This document shows positions 23,934-32,139 of a DNA stretch of 64,000 nt, piece after piece (within the stretch, counting starts at the first letter, position 1; each line of letters starts with the position of its first letter). A model generated the notes under the pieces. The model searched no databases, was not told the DNA's origin, and saw only the letters and a list, made by a program, of their open reading frames with translations. The stretch lies in contig NZ_JOEY01000018.1 in the NCBI RefSeq assembly GCF_000718165.1, forward strand, positions 109,349 to 173,348. The letters are read 5' to 3'. Made by a program: the position numbers and the translations under genes. This DNA comes from Streptomyces fulvoviolaceus. GTDB lineage: Bacteria; Actinomycetota; Actinomycetes; Streptomycetales; Streptomycetaceae.

Positions 23934-25195
23934 CGGCGGACCTTCGCACCGACGGCACCCCGGGCCGCCGCGCGTTCCGCCGCCTGGTCGGCCCGCCGGG
24001 ACAGCGACACCACACCGGCGAGCCGCTCGATCGACGCCGGCACGTCCCAGTCCTCCTGGCGCAGCGAGGCGAGTGTGGTCGCGGGGACGACCACCAGGTC
24101 CGGGGCACCGGTCTCCATCGCCCGGACCAGGAGCGCCCACGCCGCGTCCCACCGGGACTTGTCCGGGCGCCCCCGGACCGCGTCCACCACACCGTCGAGC
24201 ACGGCCTGACGCAGATCGCCCCGCTCGGGAAGGACGGCCCCCGCCGGGTCGGCGAGCACCGTCTCGGGGTCGGGGAGGTCCATCCGGTCCAGGCTCGCCA
24301 GCAGTTCCAGCCCCGGACCGTCCCCGACGGTGCCTCGGACCAGCAGGGAAAGCACCTCCCGGGAGGAGCCGGCCGCGGTCGCGAAGGCGATCAGGCACAG
24401 CGCCATCTCCCAGCTCCGGGGTGACGGCCAGGCGCCACCCCGGCGCGTCTCGTTGCTCGGCAGCTGGTGCACGAGTTTGGGGCGGGCGGCGAGGAGCCCG
24501 CACACCGCGCGGCGGGCGAAGTCCACGGCCCGGGACAGCTTCTCCGGATCGAGCCGCGGCAGGGTGGCCCGCGGCCAGGTACCGCCGAGGCCGCGTACGA
24601 CGACCTCGTGGTCGTGGGTCCACTGGAGATGGACGAAACGGTTGGCGAGCGGCGGGCTCAGCTCCCAGCCGTCGGCCGCCGAGGACCGGGGGTTCGCGGC
24701 GGCCACGATCCGGACCCCGGGCGGCAGTTGCAGGGCACCGATCCGTCGCTCCAGCACGAGACGGAGCAAAGCGGCCTGCACAGCCGGCGGTGCGGTGGAC
24801 AGCTCGTCCAGGAACAGCAGCCCCCGGCCGGCCCGCACCAGGCGTACCGCCCAGTCCGGCGGGGCCATCGGCACGCCCTGTTCCGCGGGGTCGTCCCCGA
24901 CGATGGGCAGCCCCGAGAAGTCGGACGGCTCGTGCACGCTGGCGATCACCGTGGTCAGCGGAAGGTCCAGGGCTTCGGCGAGCTGGGTCAGGGCCGCGGT
25001 CTTGCCGATCCCCGGCTCACCCCACAGGAGGACGGGCAGATCGGCGGCGACGGCCAGGGTGAGGGCCTCGAGTTGGATGTCGGGGCGCGGTTCGGTGGCG
25101 GAGTCGCGCAGCAGGGTCAACAACTCGCCGGCGACGTCGAGTTGGGAGTCGTGGGAAGTGGCGGAGGGGGCAGCGGACGAAGTGCATGTGGGCAT
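23930..25195 (-). CDS. MoxR-type AAA ATPase
   Basis: A 421-residue AAA+ ATPase. Walker A is GEPGIGKT (about residues 58-65), Walker B is GLLFLDELSTA, sensor 1 is IVAAANPRSS and the arginine region PPLANRFVHL follows. This is the MoxR pattern. A C-terminal helical region of about 170 residues completes it. An AAGGTGAT ribosome binding site precedes the ATG. It is the middle gene of a three-gene set with the metallopeptidase/VWA protein downstream and an unknown protein 48 bp upstream. Confidence 0.9.
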   Translation of the reverse strand: MPTCTSSAAPSATSHDSQLDVAGELLTLLRDSATEPRPDIQLEALTLAVAADLPVLLWGEPGIGKTAALTQLAEALDLPLTTVIASVHEPSDFSGLPIVGDDPAEQGVPMAPPDWAVRLVRAGRGLLFLDELSTAPPAVQAALLRLVLERRIGALQLPPGVRIVAAANPRSSAADGWELSPPLANRFVHLQWTHDHEVVVRGLGGTWPRATLPRLDPEKLSRAVDFARRAVCGLLAARPKLVHQLPSNETRRGGAWPSPRSWEMALCLIAFATAAGSSREVLSLLVRGTVGDGPGLELLASLDRMDLPDPETVLADPAGAVLPERGDLRQAVLDGVVDAVRGRPDKSRWDAAWALLVRAMETGAPDLVVVPATTLASLRQEDWDVPASIERLAGVVSLSRRADQAAERAAARGAVGAKVRR

Positions 25196-25243
25196 GTGGG
25201 ATCACCTTTTGACTAGTGGGCGTGTGTGGGAGAGATGCGCGGG

Positions 25244-26614
25244 TCAGCGACCGGTCGTATGGCGCGGATGCGAGCGGTGGTGACGGGGCCGGCGCTCGCC
25301 CGGGCGGATGCGCCCGGGTCCGGGGCCGACCATGCCTGCCCTGAACAGCCCGTAGGTGATCCGCCGTTCCGCGGCCGCCTCGAGTTCGTCCCGCAGCGGG
25401 CCGTCGCGCAGCACCGCGTCGGGGCCCAGCAGAGCCTCGACGACGGCCAGCGCACCGGCGATGTCGCCGTGGTCCAGGCGCTCCCGGACGCCGGTGAGGC
25501 AGTCCGGGCGCCGGTGTGCCTCGTCGATCGCCTGCAGACAGGGGAGCGGTGTGCCGGTGAGGGCGACCAACAGCTCCTCCCGCCGGAGCTCGGCCGGGTC
25601 GTGGTCCAGCGGGACCAGCACCCCGTCGACGAGGCCGATCCGGTGCCGGGCTCCCCGGCACTCCACGAGCCGCGGTTGCCCCGTCAGGTCCGGGGCACGG
25701 GACGGTCCGGCCGACGAGTGATCCGGTGCCAGTGCCGGGACGACCAGCGGGTGCAGCCGATCGAGCTCGATCGCACCGCTGCGGATCAGCTCCAGGTCGG
25801 GCGGCACCCAGGTCGCCGCGTCGGGCAGGACCGGCAGCGCGGAGGTATCGCCCCGGGCCACCGCCGCCGCGATACGGAGTGCGGGCGGGCCCACGTCGTC
25901 CACCACCTCCAGGACCAGCCGACGCCGGGCCCCGAGCCGCACGACGACGGGCCCGGCGGACCGCCCTTCGGCGTGCAGCAGGATCCTCGCCTCGACCGCC
26001 CACCGGTCAACGGCACAGCGCCGCCCGTGAGTTGCCGCCTCCGGCAGATCGGGGTCCGGTAGCGGCCGTGCGGCCCCGGACCGGGTCCGCAGCTCGTCGG
26101 TCCTGCGTACGTCCCACAGGTGGCGGTGCAGATCGAGGCGGAACCGGCGGCTGGGCCAGGGATGCGGATGCCCGCCGGCGCCGCCCGCCGAGTGCGAGCC
26201 GTCCCACAGCGCGAGGCTGATCCGCTGACCGGCGTCCGCCCAGGCGGGCGGGGTCCGGACCACGAGGTGCACCGGGGCGTCACGACCGGCGGCCTCGTAC
26301 CGCGCCAGAGAGAGGGTCAGCCCCGGCCGCAGCAGCCCGTCGGGCGCGATCCTCGGCATGTGCCAGCGCAGCAGGTCGGGAGCCAGATGGCGGAGATCGG
26401 CCCGGAGCCGGCACGCCAGATCCCGGCCATGAGTACGCGCCACGGCACGCAGATCGAGATCGATATCGATGCCCGCAGCGGCACACGCCCCCGCCCAGTC
26501 ACCGACGCGTCGGCGGGCGGTCGCGGTCTCGATCATGGAGGGCGGCACGGCGAACTCGCGCACGCGCGGCCAGAAGGAAAGGGAGGAGTCCCCGTTCGCG
26601 ATATGAGTGAGCAT
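25244..26614 (-). CDS. Uncharacterised protein of the MoxR/VWA set
   Basis: A 456-residue protein I do not recognise. It has no signal peptide or membrane helix. It contains repeated Trp-rich strands (PSRRFRLDLHRHLWDVRR) and an acidic-basic mix typical of soluble cytoplasmic proteins. The ATG at 26614 has an AAGGTGA ribosome binding site; a GTG six bases upstream is also possible. It lies 48 bp before the AAA ATPase gene in the same direction, so it is probably the third component of that set. MoxR plus VWA ternary sets have been described as conflict or stress systems; whether this protein fills that third place is inference. Confidence 0.7.
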   Translation of the reverse strand: MLTHIANGDSSLSFWPRVREFAVPPSMIETATARRRVGDWAGACAAAGIDIDLDLRAVARTHGRDLACRLRADLRHLAPDLLRWHMPRIAPDGLLRPGLTLSLARYEAAGRDAPVHLVVRTPPAWADAGQRISLALWDGSHSAGGAGGHPHPWPSRRFRLDLHRHLWDVRRTDELRTRSGAARPLPDPDLPEAATHGRRCAVDRWAVEARILLHAEGRSAGPVVVRLGARRRLVLEVVDDVGPPALRIAAAVARGDTSALPVLPDAATWVPPDLELIRSGAIELDRLHPLVVPALAPDHSSAGPSRAPDLTGQPRLVECRGARHRIGLVDGVLVPLDHDPAELRREELLVALTGTPLPCLQAIDEAHRRPDCLTGVRERLDHGDIAGALAVVEALLGPDAVLRDGPLRDELEAAAERRITYGLFRAGMVGPGPGRIRPGERRPRHHRSHPRHTTGR

Positions 26615-26704
26615 CAGCACTCACCTTGCGCGGACGGAACCCCCGATCTGTGAACAGAATGAGTCGTCATCGCCGCGGAGCATATCCTCCCCCACTTCGG
26701 TCTG

Positions 26705-27781
26705 TCAGCCGAGATTCGACTTCCCGGGCGGGCCGACGAGTTCGGCCACCAGCGCGGCGACCTGGTCCACCTCGATGAGGAAGCCGTCGTGGCCGTACGG
26801 CGATTCGATGGTCCGGAGGCGGTCCGCCGTGGGGATGCCCGCCGCCAACTCCGCCTGCTGGGACGGTGGGTAGAGGCGGTCGGAGTCGACGCCGGCCACG
26901 AGCGTCCTGGCGCGCACACGGCTCAGGGCGGCGCGCAGGCCGCCGCGTCCGCGGCCGACGTCGTGGCTGTTCATGGCCTCGGCCAGGACGACGTAGCTGC
27001 CGGCGTCGAAGCGTTGCACCAGCTTGGTCGCGTGGTGGTCGAGGTAGGACTCCACCTCGTACCGTCCGCCGTACCAAGGGTCCTCCGTGCCCTGGGGCGA
27101 GCGGCCGAAGCGGAGCTGGAGTTCCGGCTCGCTGCGGTAGGTGACGTGGGCGAGCCGTCGGGCCAGGCCGAGGCCGGCGTGGGGGCCCTCGCCGGTGTCG
27201 TGGTAGTGACCGCCGTGCCAGTGGGGGTCGGAACGGATGGCGTGGAGCTGGATGTTCGCCCAGGCGATCTGCTCGGCGCTCGCCGCTGCCGCCGTGGCCA
27301 GCAGCAGGAGCGCGTCCGTGCGTCCGGGATGCGAGACGGCCCATTCCAGCGCCCGCATCCCGCCCATCGAACCGCCGACCACCAGGGCCCAGCGGCCGAT
27401 GCCCAGCGCGTCCGCCAAGTCGGCCTCGGCGGCGACCTGGTCACGCTGCGTCAGAAACGGGAAGTCGCCTCCCCAGCGGCGGCCGTCCGGGGTGAGGGAC
27501 GACGGCCCGGTGCTGCCCTGGCAGCCGCCGAGCGCGTTCGGAGCCACGACGAACCAGCGGTCCGTGTCCAGGGCACGCCCCGGTCCGATCAGCCCGTCCC
27601 ACCAGCCGGGGGTGGGATGCCCCGGCTCGGTGGGGCCGACGACGTGGCTGTCACCGGTGAGAGCGTGCAGCACGAGGACGGCGTTGGACGCGTCCGGCGC
27701 CAGCCGCCCCCAGGTCTCGAACGCGAGCCGTACGCCCGGCAGTTCACCGCCCGCCTCCAGGGGAAGCGGCCGCTCGCGCAC
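26705..27781 (-). CDS. metX: Homoserine O-acetyltransferase
   Basis: An alpha/beta-hydrolase-fold acyltransferase that makes O-acetylhomoserine for methionine synthesis. Visible hallmarks are LHALTGDSHV, the nucleophile elbow VVGGSMGGMRALEW, the Asp in GVDSDRLYPP and the catalytic His in YGHDGFLIE. The coordinates use a GTG at 27781. However, the reading frame stays open upstream for 31 codons with a typical family N-terminal sequence (PPASGAWREGDPPGRR), back to a CTG that overlaps the metY stop as CTGA. No ATG or GTG exists in that stretch, so the true start may be this CTG (27874). It follows metY in a coupled pair: metY makes homocysteine from the MetX product. Confidence 0.92.
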   Translation of the reverse strand: MRERPLPLEAGGELPGVRLAFETWGRLAPDASNAVLVLHALTGDSHVVGPTEPGHPTPGWWDGLIGPGRALDTDRWFVVAPNALGGCQGSTGPSSLTPDGRRWGGDFPFLTQRDQVAAEADLADALGIGRWALVVGGSMGGMRALEWAVSHPGRTDALLLLATAAAASAEQIAWANIQLHAIRSDPHWHGGHYHDTGEGPHAGLGLARRLAHVTYRSEPELQLRFGRSPQGTEDPWYGGRYEVESYLDHHATKLVQRFDAGSYVVLAEAMNSHDVGRGRGGLRAALSRVRARTLVAGVDSDRLYPPSQQAELAAGIPTADRLRTIESPYGHDGFLIEVDQVAALVAELVGPPGKSNLG

Positions 27782-27870
27782 GTACCACTGCCGGCGTCCG
27801 GGCGGGTCCCCCTCCCGCCAGGCCCCGGAGGCCGGCGGGAGGGGGACTGCCGAAGGCGTCAGTACGGTGT

Positions 27871-29232
27871 TCAGGACGCGCCCTTCGCCGCGCGGAACCC
27901 GGCCTCCAGGTCCGCCTTGAGGTCGGCGAGGTTCTCGATGCCGACCGACAGCCGCACCAGGCCGGCGGAGGTGCCGGTGGCCGCCAACTGCCCCTCGTCC
28001 AGCTGGCTGTGGGTCGTGGACGCCGGGTGGATGATGAGGCTGCGTACGTCACCGATGTTCGCGAGATGGCTGAACAACTCGACGGCGTCCACGAACCGCT
28101 TGCCCGCCTCGATGCCGTCCCGCAGTTCGAAGGACACGATGGCACCGGCACCGCGCGGCAGGTACTTCTGCCCCGCCGTGTACCACTGGCTGGATTCCAG
28201 TCCCGGATAGTGGACGGCTGCCACTTCGTCCCGCTGCTCCAGCCACTCCGCCAGCGCCTGGGCGTTCGCCGAGTGCCGTTCGATGCGCAGGCTCAGCGTC
28301 TCCACGCCCTGCAGGAGCAGGAAGGAGGAGTGCGGAGAGAGAGCGGGGCCCAGGTCGCGCAGCAACTGCACCCGCAGCTTGATGGCGAAGGCGCCCGGGC
28401 CGAGGGCGGGCCAGTACTGCAGACCGTGGTAGCTCGGGTCGGGCTCGGTGAAGTCCGGGAACCGCTCGGCGTGCGCCCCGAAGTCGAAGGTGCCGCCGTC
28501 GACGACGACGCCCGCGATGGTCGTGCCGTGCCCGCCGAGGAACTTGGTCGCCGAGTGCACGACGATGTCCGCTCCGTGCTCAAGAGGCCGCAGGAGGAAC
28601 GGAGTCGGCACGGTGTTGTCCACGATCAGCGGCACGCCCGCCTGGTGCGCCACGTCCGCGACCGCCCGCACGTCGAGCACGTTGCCGCGCGGATTGCCCA
28701 GCGTCTCCGCGAACAGTGCCTTGGTGTTCGGCCGGATCGCCGCCCGCCAGGCCTCGAAGTCGTCCGGGTCGTCGACGAAGGACACCTCGATGCCGAACTT
28801 GGGCAGCGTGTGCCGGAACAGGTTGTACGTGCCGCCGTACAGCGACGTACTGGAGACGATGTGGTCGCCGGAGCTCGCCAGCGTGAGGATCGCCAGGGTC
28901 TCCGCCGCCTGCCCCGAGGACAGTGCCACGGCCGCGATCCCGCCCTCCAGGGCGGCGATCCGCTGCTCGAAGACGTCCTGGGTGGGGTTGTGGATGCGGG
29001 TGTAGATGTTGCCGGGCTCGGCCAGCGAGAACAGGTCGGCGGCGTGCTGCGTGTCCCGGAACACGAACGACGTCGTCTGGTAGATCGGGGTGGCCCGGGC
29101 GCCGGTCGTCGGGTCGGGCGCGGCCCCGGCGTGGATCTGCTTGGTCTCGAAGGACCAGGCCGAGGTGTCGGGCCCGGTGGGTTCGTCCTCGGGGGTGTGG
29201 CCGGCGGTGACGGAGTCGATGGGCTGGCTCAT
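27871..29232 (-). CDS. metY: O-acetylhomoserine sulfhydrylase
   Basis: A 453-residue PLP enzyme of the Cys/Met metabolism family. The PLP lysine lies in [14 protein letters not shown]. Other hallmarks are [29 protein letters not shown] and the C-terminal [13 protein letters not shown]. It combines O-acetylhomoserine with sulfide to give homocysteine. A GGGAG ribosome binding site precedes the ATG. It heads the minus-strand metY-metX pair and lies 134 bp downstream of a short leader peptide. It is similar to, but distinct from, the second MetY-type protein at 30812-32110. Confidence 0.95.
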   Translation of the reverse strand: MSQPIDSVTAGHTPEDEPTGPDTSAWSFETKQIHAGAAPDPTTGARATPIYQTTSFVFRDTQHAADLFSLAEPGNIYTRIHNPTQDVFEQRIAALEGGIAAVALSSGQAAETLAILTLASSGDHIVSSTSLYGGTYNLFRHTLPKFGIEVSFVDDPDDFEAWRAAIRPNTKALFAETLGNPRGNVLDVRAVADVAHQAGVPLIVDNTVPTPFLLRPLEHGADIVVHSATKFLGGHGTTIAGVVVDGGTFDFGAHAERFPDFTEPDPSYHGLQYWPALGPGAFAIKLRVQLLRDLGPALSPHSSFLLLQGVETLSLRIERHSANAQALAEWLEQRDEVAAVHYPGLESSQWYTAGQKYLPRGAGAIVSFELRDGIEAGKRFVDAVELFSHLANIGDVRSLIIHPASTTHSQLDEGQLAATGTSAGLVRLSVGIENLADLKADLEAGFRAAKGAS

Positions 29233-29366
29233 GGCGGAGCTCCCTTGTGCGGAGGGCGGAGAAGGGGATGCAGGAGGAACCGCGCGACTGGGAGCGCGCC
29301 CGGAACGCGGGCAGCGGTCAGTACGCGGCGGTGGAAAAAGGGCTGGTCAGAAGCCGGGGCGCGGAG

Positions 29367-29441
29367 TCAGCTCGCGGCGGGACAACCCGTGGTGGTGACA
29401 CGCACGTAGTCAACGTGGCGGCGGGTCACGAGCACGGTCAT
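29367..29441 (-). CDS. Cysteine-containing leader peptide upstream of metY
   Basis: A 24-residue reading frame starting MTVLVTRRHVDYVRV and containing one Cys near the end. The LVTRRHVD-(L/Y)-xRV core matches the short actinobacterial leader peptides found before sulfur-assimilation genes. It lies upstream of metY on the same strand, with no other gene in the 134-bp gap. Ribosome progress through the Cys codon could report cysteine supply and set transcription of metY-metX. The match to the peptide family is by memory; regulation is inferred. Confidence 0.8.
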   Translation of the reverse strand: MTVLVTRRHVDYVRVTTTGCPAAS

Positions 29442-29474
29442 GGGGCCAGATAACCACAGCCGAGGCCGCATGCA

Positions 29475-29503
29475 CCAGGGTGACCTGGTTGTCTCACCGG
29501 TCA
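29475..29503. promoter_or_regulatory. Inverted repeats between divergent sulfur operons, candidate operator
   Basis: Two overlapping inverted repeats lie between the two leader peptides: CCAGG-4-CCTGG (29475-29488) and TGACC-13-GGTCA (29481-29503), the latter with an inner GGT/ACC pair. On the minus strand the second begins TTGACC, which could serve as a -35 element for metY. A shared sulfur regulator may bind here. Confidence 0.5.
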
Positions 29504-29549
29504 AGACGCGTGGTGGACGCACCTTCCCGCGTGTGCTTTGATCCGGGCC

Positions 29550-29639
29550 ATGAAGACCACTGGCCAGGCACACACGGTGCTGCTCGACCCGTTCTGGGTG
29601 AGCCGCCGCGCCGACCAGTTCGACCAGGTCTGTTGTTGA
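29550..29639 (+). CDS. Candidate leader peptide ending Cys-Cys, upstream of the organosulfur operon
   Basis: A 29-residue frame starting MKTTGQAHTVLLDPF and ending DQFDQVCC. Two consecutive Cys codons directly before the stop would stall ribosomes when cysteinyl-tRNA is short. It lies 150 bp upstream of the first gene of a long sulfur-related operon and faces away from the metY leader. No obvious ribosome binding site is visible. The following 150 bp are C-rich and G-poor. Confidence 0.6.
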   Translation: MKTTGQAHTVLLDPFWVSRRADQFDQVCC

Positions 29640-29659
29640 TCACTGTTTGCTGATCGCCG

Positions 29660-29745
29660 CTCCACGGCCCGCAGTCCCCTGCCCCACCCCCTCTTCCGAC
29701 TTGCTCCCGGCGCACCCCTCTGCCCTCAACCGGCCACACCTGTAG
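29660..29745 (+). promoter_or_regulatory. C-rich leader RNA segment, possible Rho loading region
   Basis: Between the Cys-Cys leader and the first operon gene the + strand is strongly C-rich and G-poor, with runs such as CCCCTGCCCCACCCCCTC. No stable hairpin followed by T residues is visible. This is what a Rho-dependent attenuator would look like: the stalled ribosome at the Cys codons would decide whether Rho gains access. Inference only. Confidence 0.4.
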
Positions 29746-29789
29746 GTCAGTTGCCGTAGGGCGTCCGCTGTTGCCGCGAAGGACAGCTC

Positions 29790-30815
29790 ATGGCCCAGCC
29801 CACAGCCCTGCCCGTCATCGACATCTCCCGTTTCCGCGCACCGGACGCGGACCGCGGCACCTTCCTCGCCGAACTCCGGGCCGCCGCCCACGAAGTGGGC
29901 TTCTTCTACGTCACCGGCCACGGCGTCACCGCCTCGCTGCAGGACGAGGTCCTGAGCGCGGCGCGCACCTTCTTCGCGCTCCCCGAGGAGCGGCGACTGG
30001 AGATCGAGAACCTCAACTCCCCGCAGTTCAGGGGGTATACGCGCACCGGGACCGAGTACACGGCGGGCAGCGCCGACTGGCGGGAGCAGATCGACATCGG
30101 TCCGGAACGCGAGGCGGTCGTCACGGGACCGGGCGACCCCGACTATCTCAGGCTTGTCGGCCCCAACCAATGGCCGTCCGCACTACCGGAGTTGAGGGAC
30201 ATCGTCCTGCGCTGGCAGGCGGAGGCGCTGCGAGTGAGCCGCGAGGTGCTCCGGGCGCTCGCGGCCGCGCTCGGACAGGACGAGGGCTACTTCGACCGGT
30301 GGTTCGACGACGAGGCGGCCGTCCACGTGAAGATCGTCCACTACCCGCCGCGCGCCGCGGAGGACGCCGACCAGGGAGTCGGCGCGCACAAGGACTACGG
30401 CTATCTCGCCCTGTTGCAGCAGGACGAGGTCGGCGGGCTCCAGGTGCAGCGCGAGGACGGCGGCTGGATCGATGCCCGGCCCGTGCCCGGGGCCTTCGTG
30501 TTCAACATCGGCGAGATGCTGGAGATCGCCACCCAGGGCTATCTGAAGGCCACCCGGCACCGGGTCGTCAGTCCGCGGTCGGGCGTCCACCGCTACTCCA
30601 TCCCCTTCTTCCTCGGGCCGCGCCTCGACGCGGTCGTCAAGCCGCTCCAACTGCCTCCTGAACTGGCTGAGTTGAGTCGCGGTGTCACCGACGACCCGGA
30701 CAACCCGCTCCTGGCGGCCTTCGGGGAGAACGCCGTGGTCGGCTGGCTCCGCTCGCATCCGAGGGTGGCCGAGCGCTGGTGGTCCGACGTCCTGGCGAAG
30801 GAGGAGGGCCGATGA
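29790..30815 (+). CDS. Isopenicillin-N-synthase-family Fe(II)/2-oxoglutarate-type oxygenase
   Basis: A 341-residue oxygenase. The N-terminal DIOX_N part starts LPVIDISRF, with EVGFFYVTGHGV. The iron triad is His-x-Asp in GAHKDYGYLALL and the distal His in ATRHRVV. The RxS motif for 2-oxoglutarate is HRYSIPFFLGP. The family includes desaturases, hydroxylases and isopenicillin N synthase, many of which act on sulfur compounds. It is the first gene of a long + strand operon behind the Cys-Cys leader, and its stop overlaps the start of a MetY homologue. It may oxidise the imported organosulfur compound so that the sulfur can be released. Confidence 0.9.
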   Translation: MAQPTALPVIDISRFRAPDADRGTFLAELRAAAHEVGFFYVTGHGVTASLQDEVLSAARTFFALPEERRLEIENLNSPQFRGYTRTGTEYTAGSADWREQIDIGPEREAVVTGPGDPDYLRLVGPNQWPSALPELRDIVLRWQAEALRVSREVLRALAAALGQDEGYFDRWFDDEAAVHVKIVHYPPRAAEDADQGVGAHKDYGYLALLQQDEVGGLQVQREDGGWIDARPVPGAFVFNIGEMLEIATQGYLKATRHRVVSPRSGVHRYSIPFFLGPRLDAVVKPLQLPPELAELSRGVTDDPDNPLLAAFGENAVVGWLRSHPRVAERWWSDVLAKEEGR

Positions 30816-32110
30816 CCGCCCGGGCCTTCGAGACCCGGCAGGTGCACGCCGGCGCCGTCCCCGACCCCACGACCGGCGCGCGGGCGGTGCCGATCCACCA
30901 GACCACCAGCTATGTCTACCGCGACACCGCGCACGCCGCCGCGGCCTTCGAGCTCTCCGACCTCACCACCCACGCCTACACACGGCTCTCGAACCCGACC
31001 ACCGCCGTGGTCGAGGAGCGGATCGCGTCCCTGGAGGGCGGTTCGGCGGCCGTCGCCGTGGCCAGCGGCCAGGCCGCGACCTCGCTCGCACTGCTGAACC
31101 TGGCCCGCGTCGGCGACCACATCGTCGCCTCGTCCTCGCTCTACGGCGGCACCCGCACCCTCCTGGAGCACACCTTCGCCGACTTCGGCATCGAGGTCAC
31201 GTTCATCGACGACCCGGACGACCTGGGCGCCTGGTACACGGCCGTACGCCCCACCACCAAGGCGTTCTTCGGCGAGACCATCGGCAATCCGCGCGGCAAT
31301 CTCCTCGACCTCGAAGCGGTGGCCCACATCGCCCACGAGGTCGGAGTGCCGCTCGTCGTCGACAACACCGTGCTCACGCCGTATCTGCTGCGGCCCATCG
31401 AGCACGGCGCCGACATCGTCGTGCACTCCACCACCAAGTTCCTGTCCGGCCACGGCACCGGCATCGGCGGGGCCGTCGTCGACAGCGGGCGCTTCGACTT
31501 CGGTGCCGATCCCGACCGGTGGCCGGGACTGACCCGCCCGGATCCGACGTACAACGGGCTGTCCTTCTGGGACTCCTTCTCCGACCTCGGCCTTGCGTAC
31601 GCGCTGCGTCTGCGCACCCGGCTGGTCCGGGATCTGGGACCGGCCGTCTCACCCTTCAACAGCTTCCTGCTCCTCCAGGGACTGGAGACGCTCAGCCTGC
31701 GCATCGAACGGCACGTCGCCAACGCCCAGTTGCTCGCCGAGTGGCTCGAACAGCAGCCGCAGGTGTCGCGGGTGCACTACGCCGGACTGCCCTCCAGCCC
31801 GTGGCACGTCGTGGCCAAGCAATACCTGCCGCGCGGCGCCGGAGCGGTCCTCTCCTTCGAACTCGCGGACGGGCTGGAGGCGGGGCGGCGCTTCGTCGAG
31901 GGCGTCCGGCTGTTCAGCCATCTCGCCAACATCGGCGACGTTCGCAGTCTCGTCATCCACCCCGCATCGACCACCCACGCCCAACTGGACGCCCGTCAGC
32001 AGGCCGCGGCCGGTGTCACGCCCGGCCTGGTGCGGCTGTCGGTCGGCATCGAAGGCGTCGATGACCTCATCGCCGACCTTGAGACCGGACTGCGAGCAGC
32101 TACCCCATGA
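30812..32110 (+). CDS. Second O-acetylhomoserine sulfhydrylase-type PLP enzyme
   Basis: A 432-residue Cys/Met-metabolism PLP enzyme related to the MetY at 27871-29232. The PLP lysine lies in VVHSTTKFLSGHGTG; other blocks are AYTRLSNPTTAVVEER, ASGQAATSLALL and [13 protein letters not shown]. Since a housekeeping metY is encoded next door, this copy probably handles sulfide or a thiol released by the operon, or performs gamma-elimination on an imported thioether amino acid. Its start overlaps the oxygenase stop (ATGA) and its stop overlaps the first possible start of the transporter lipoprotein. Confidence 0.9.
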   Translation: MTARAFETRQVHAGAVPDPTTGARAVPIHQTTSYVYRDTAHAAAAFELSDLTTHAYTRLSNPTTAVVEERIASLEGGSAAVAVASGQAATSLALLNLARVGDHIVASSSLYGGTRTLLEHTFADFGIEVTFIDDPDDLGAWYTAVRPTTKAFFGETIGNPRGNLLDLEAVAHIAHEVGVPLVVDNTVLTPYLLRPIEHGADIVVHSTTKFLSGHGTGIGGAVVDSGRFDFGADPDRWPGLTRPDPTYNGLSFWDSFSDLGLAYALRLRTRLVRDLGPAVSPFNSFLLLQGLETLSLRIERHVANAQLLAEWLEQQPQVSRVHYAGLPSSPWHVVAKQYLPRGAGAVLSFELADGLEAGRRFVEGVRLFSHLANIGDVRSLVIHPASTTHAQLDARQQAAAGVTPGLVRLSVGIEGVDDLIADLETGLRAATP

Positions 32111-32139
32111 AGCCCGACACCCAAGGAGCCCGATCCACC

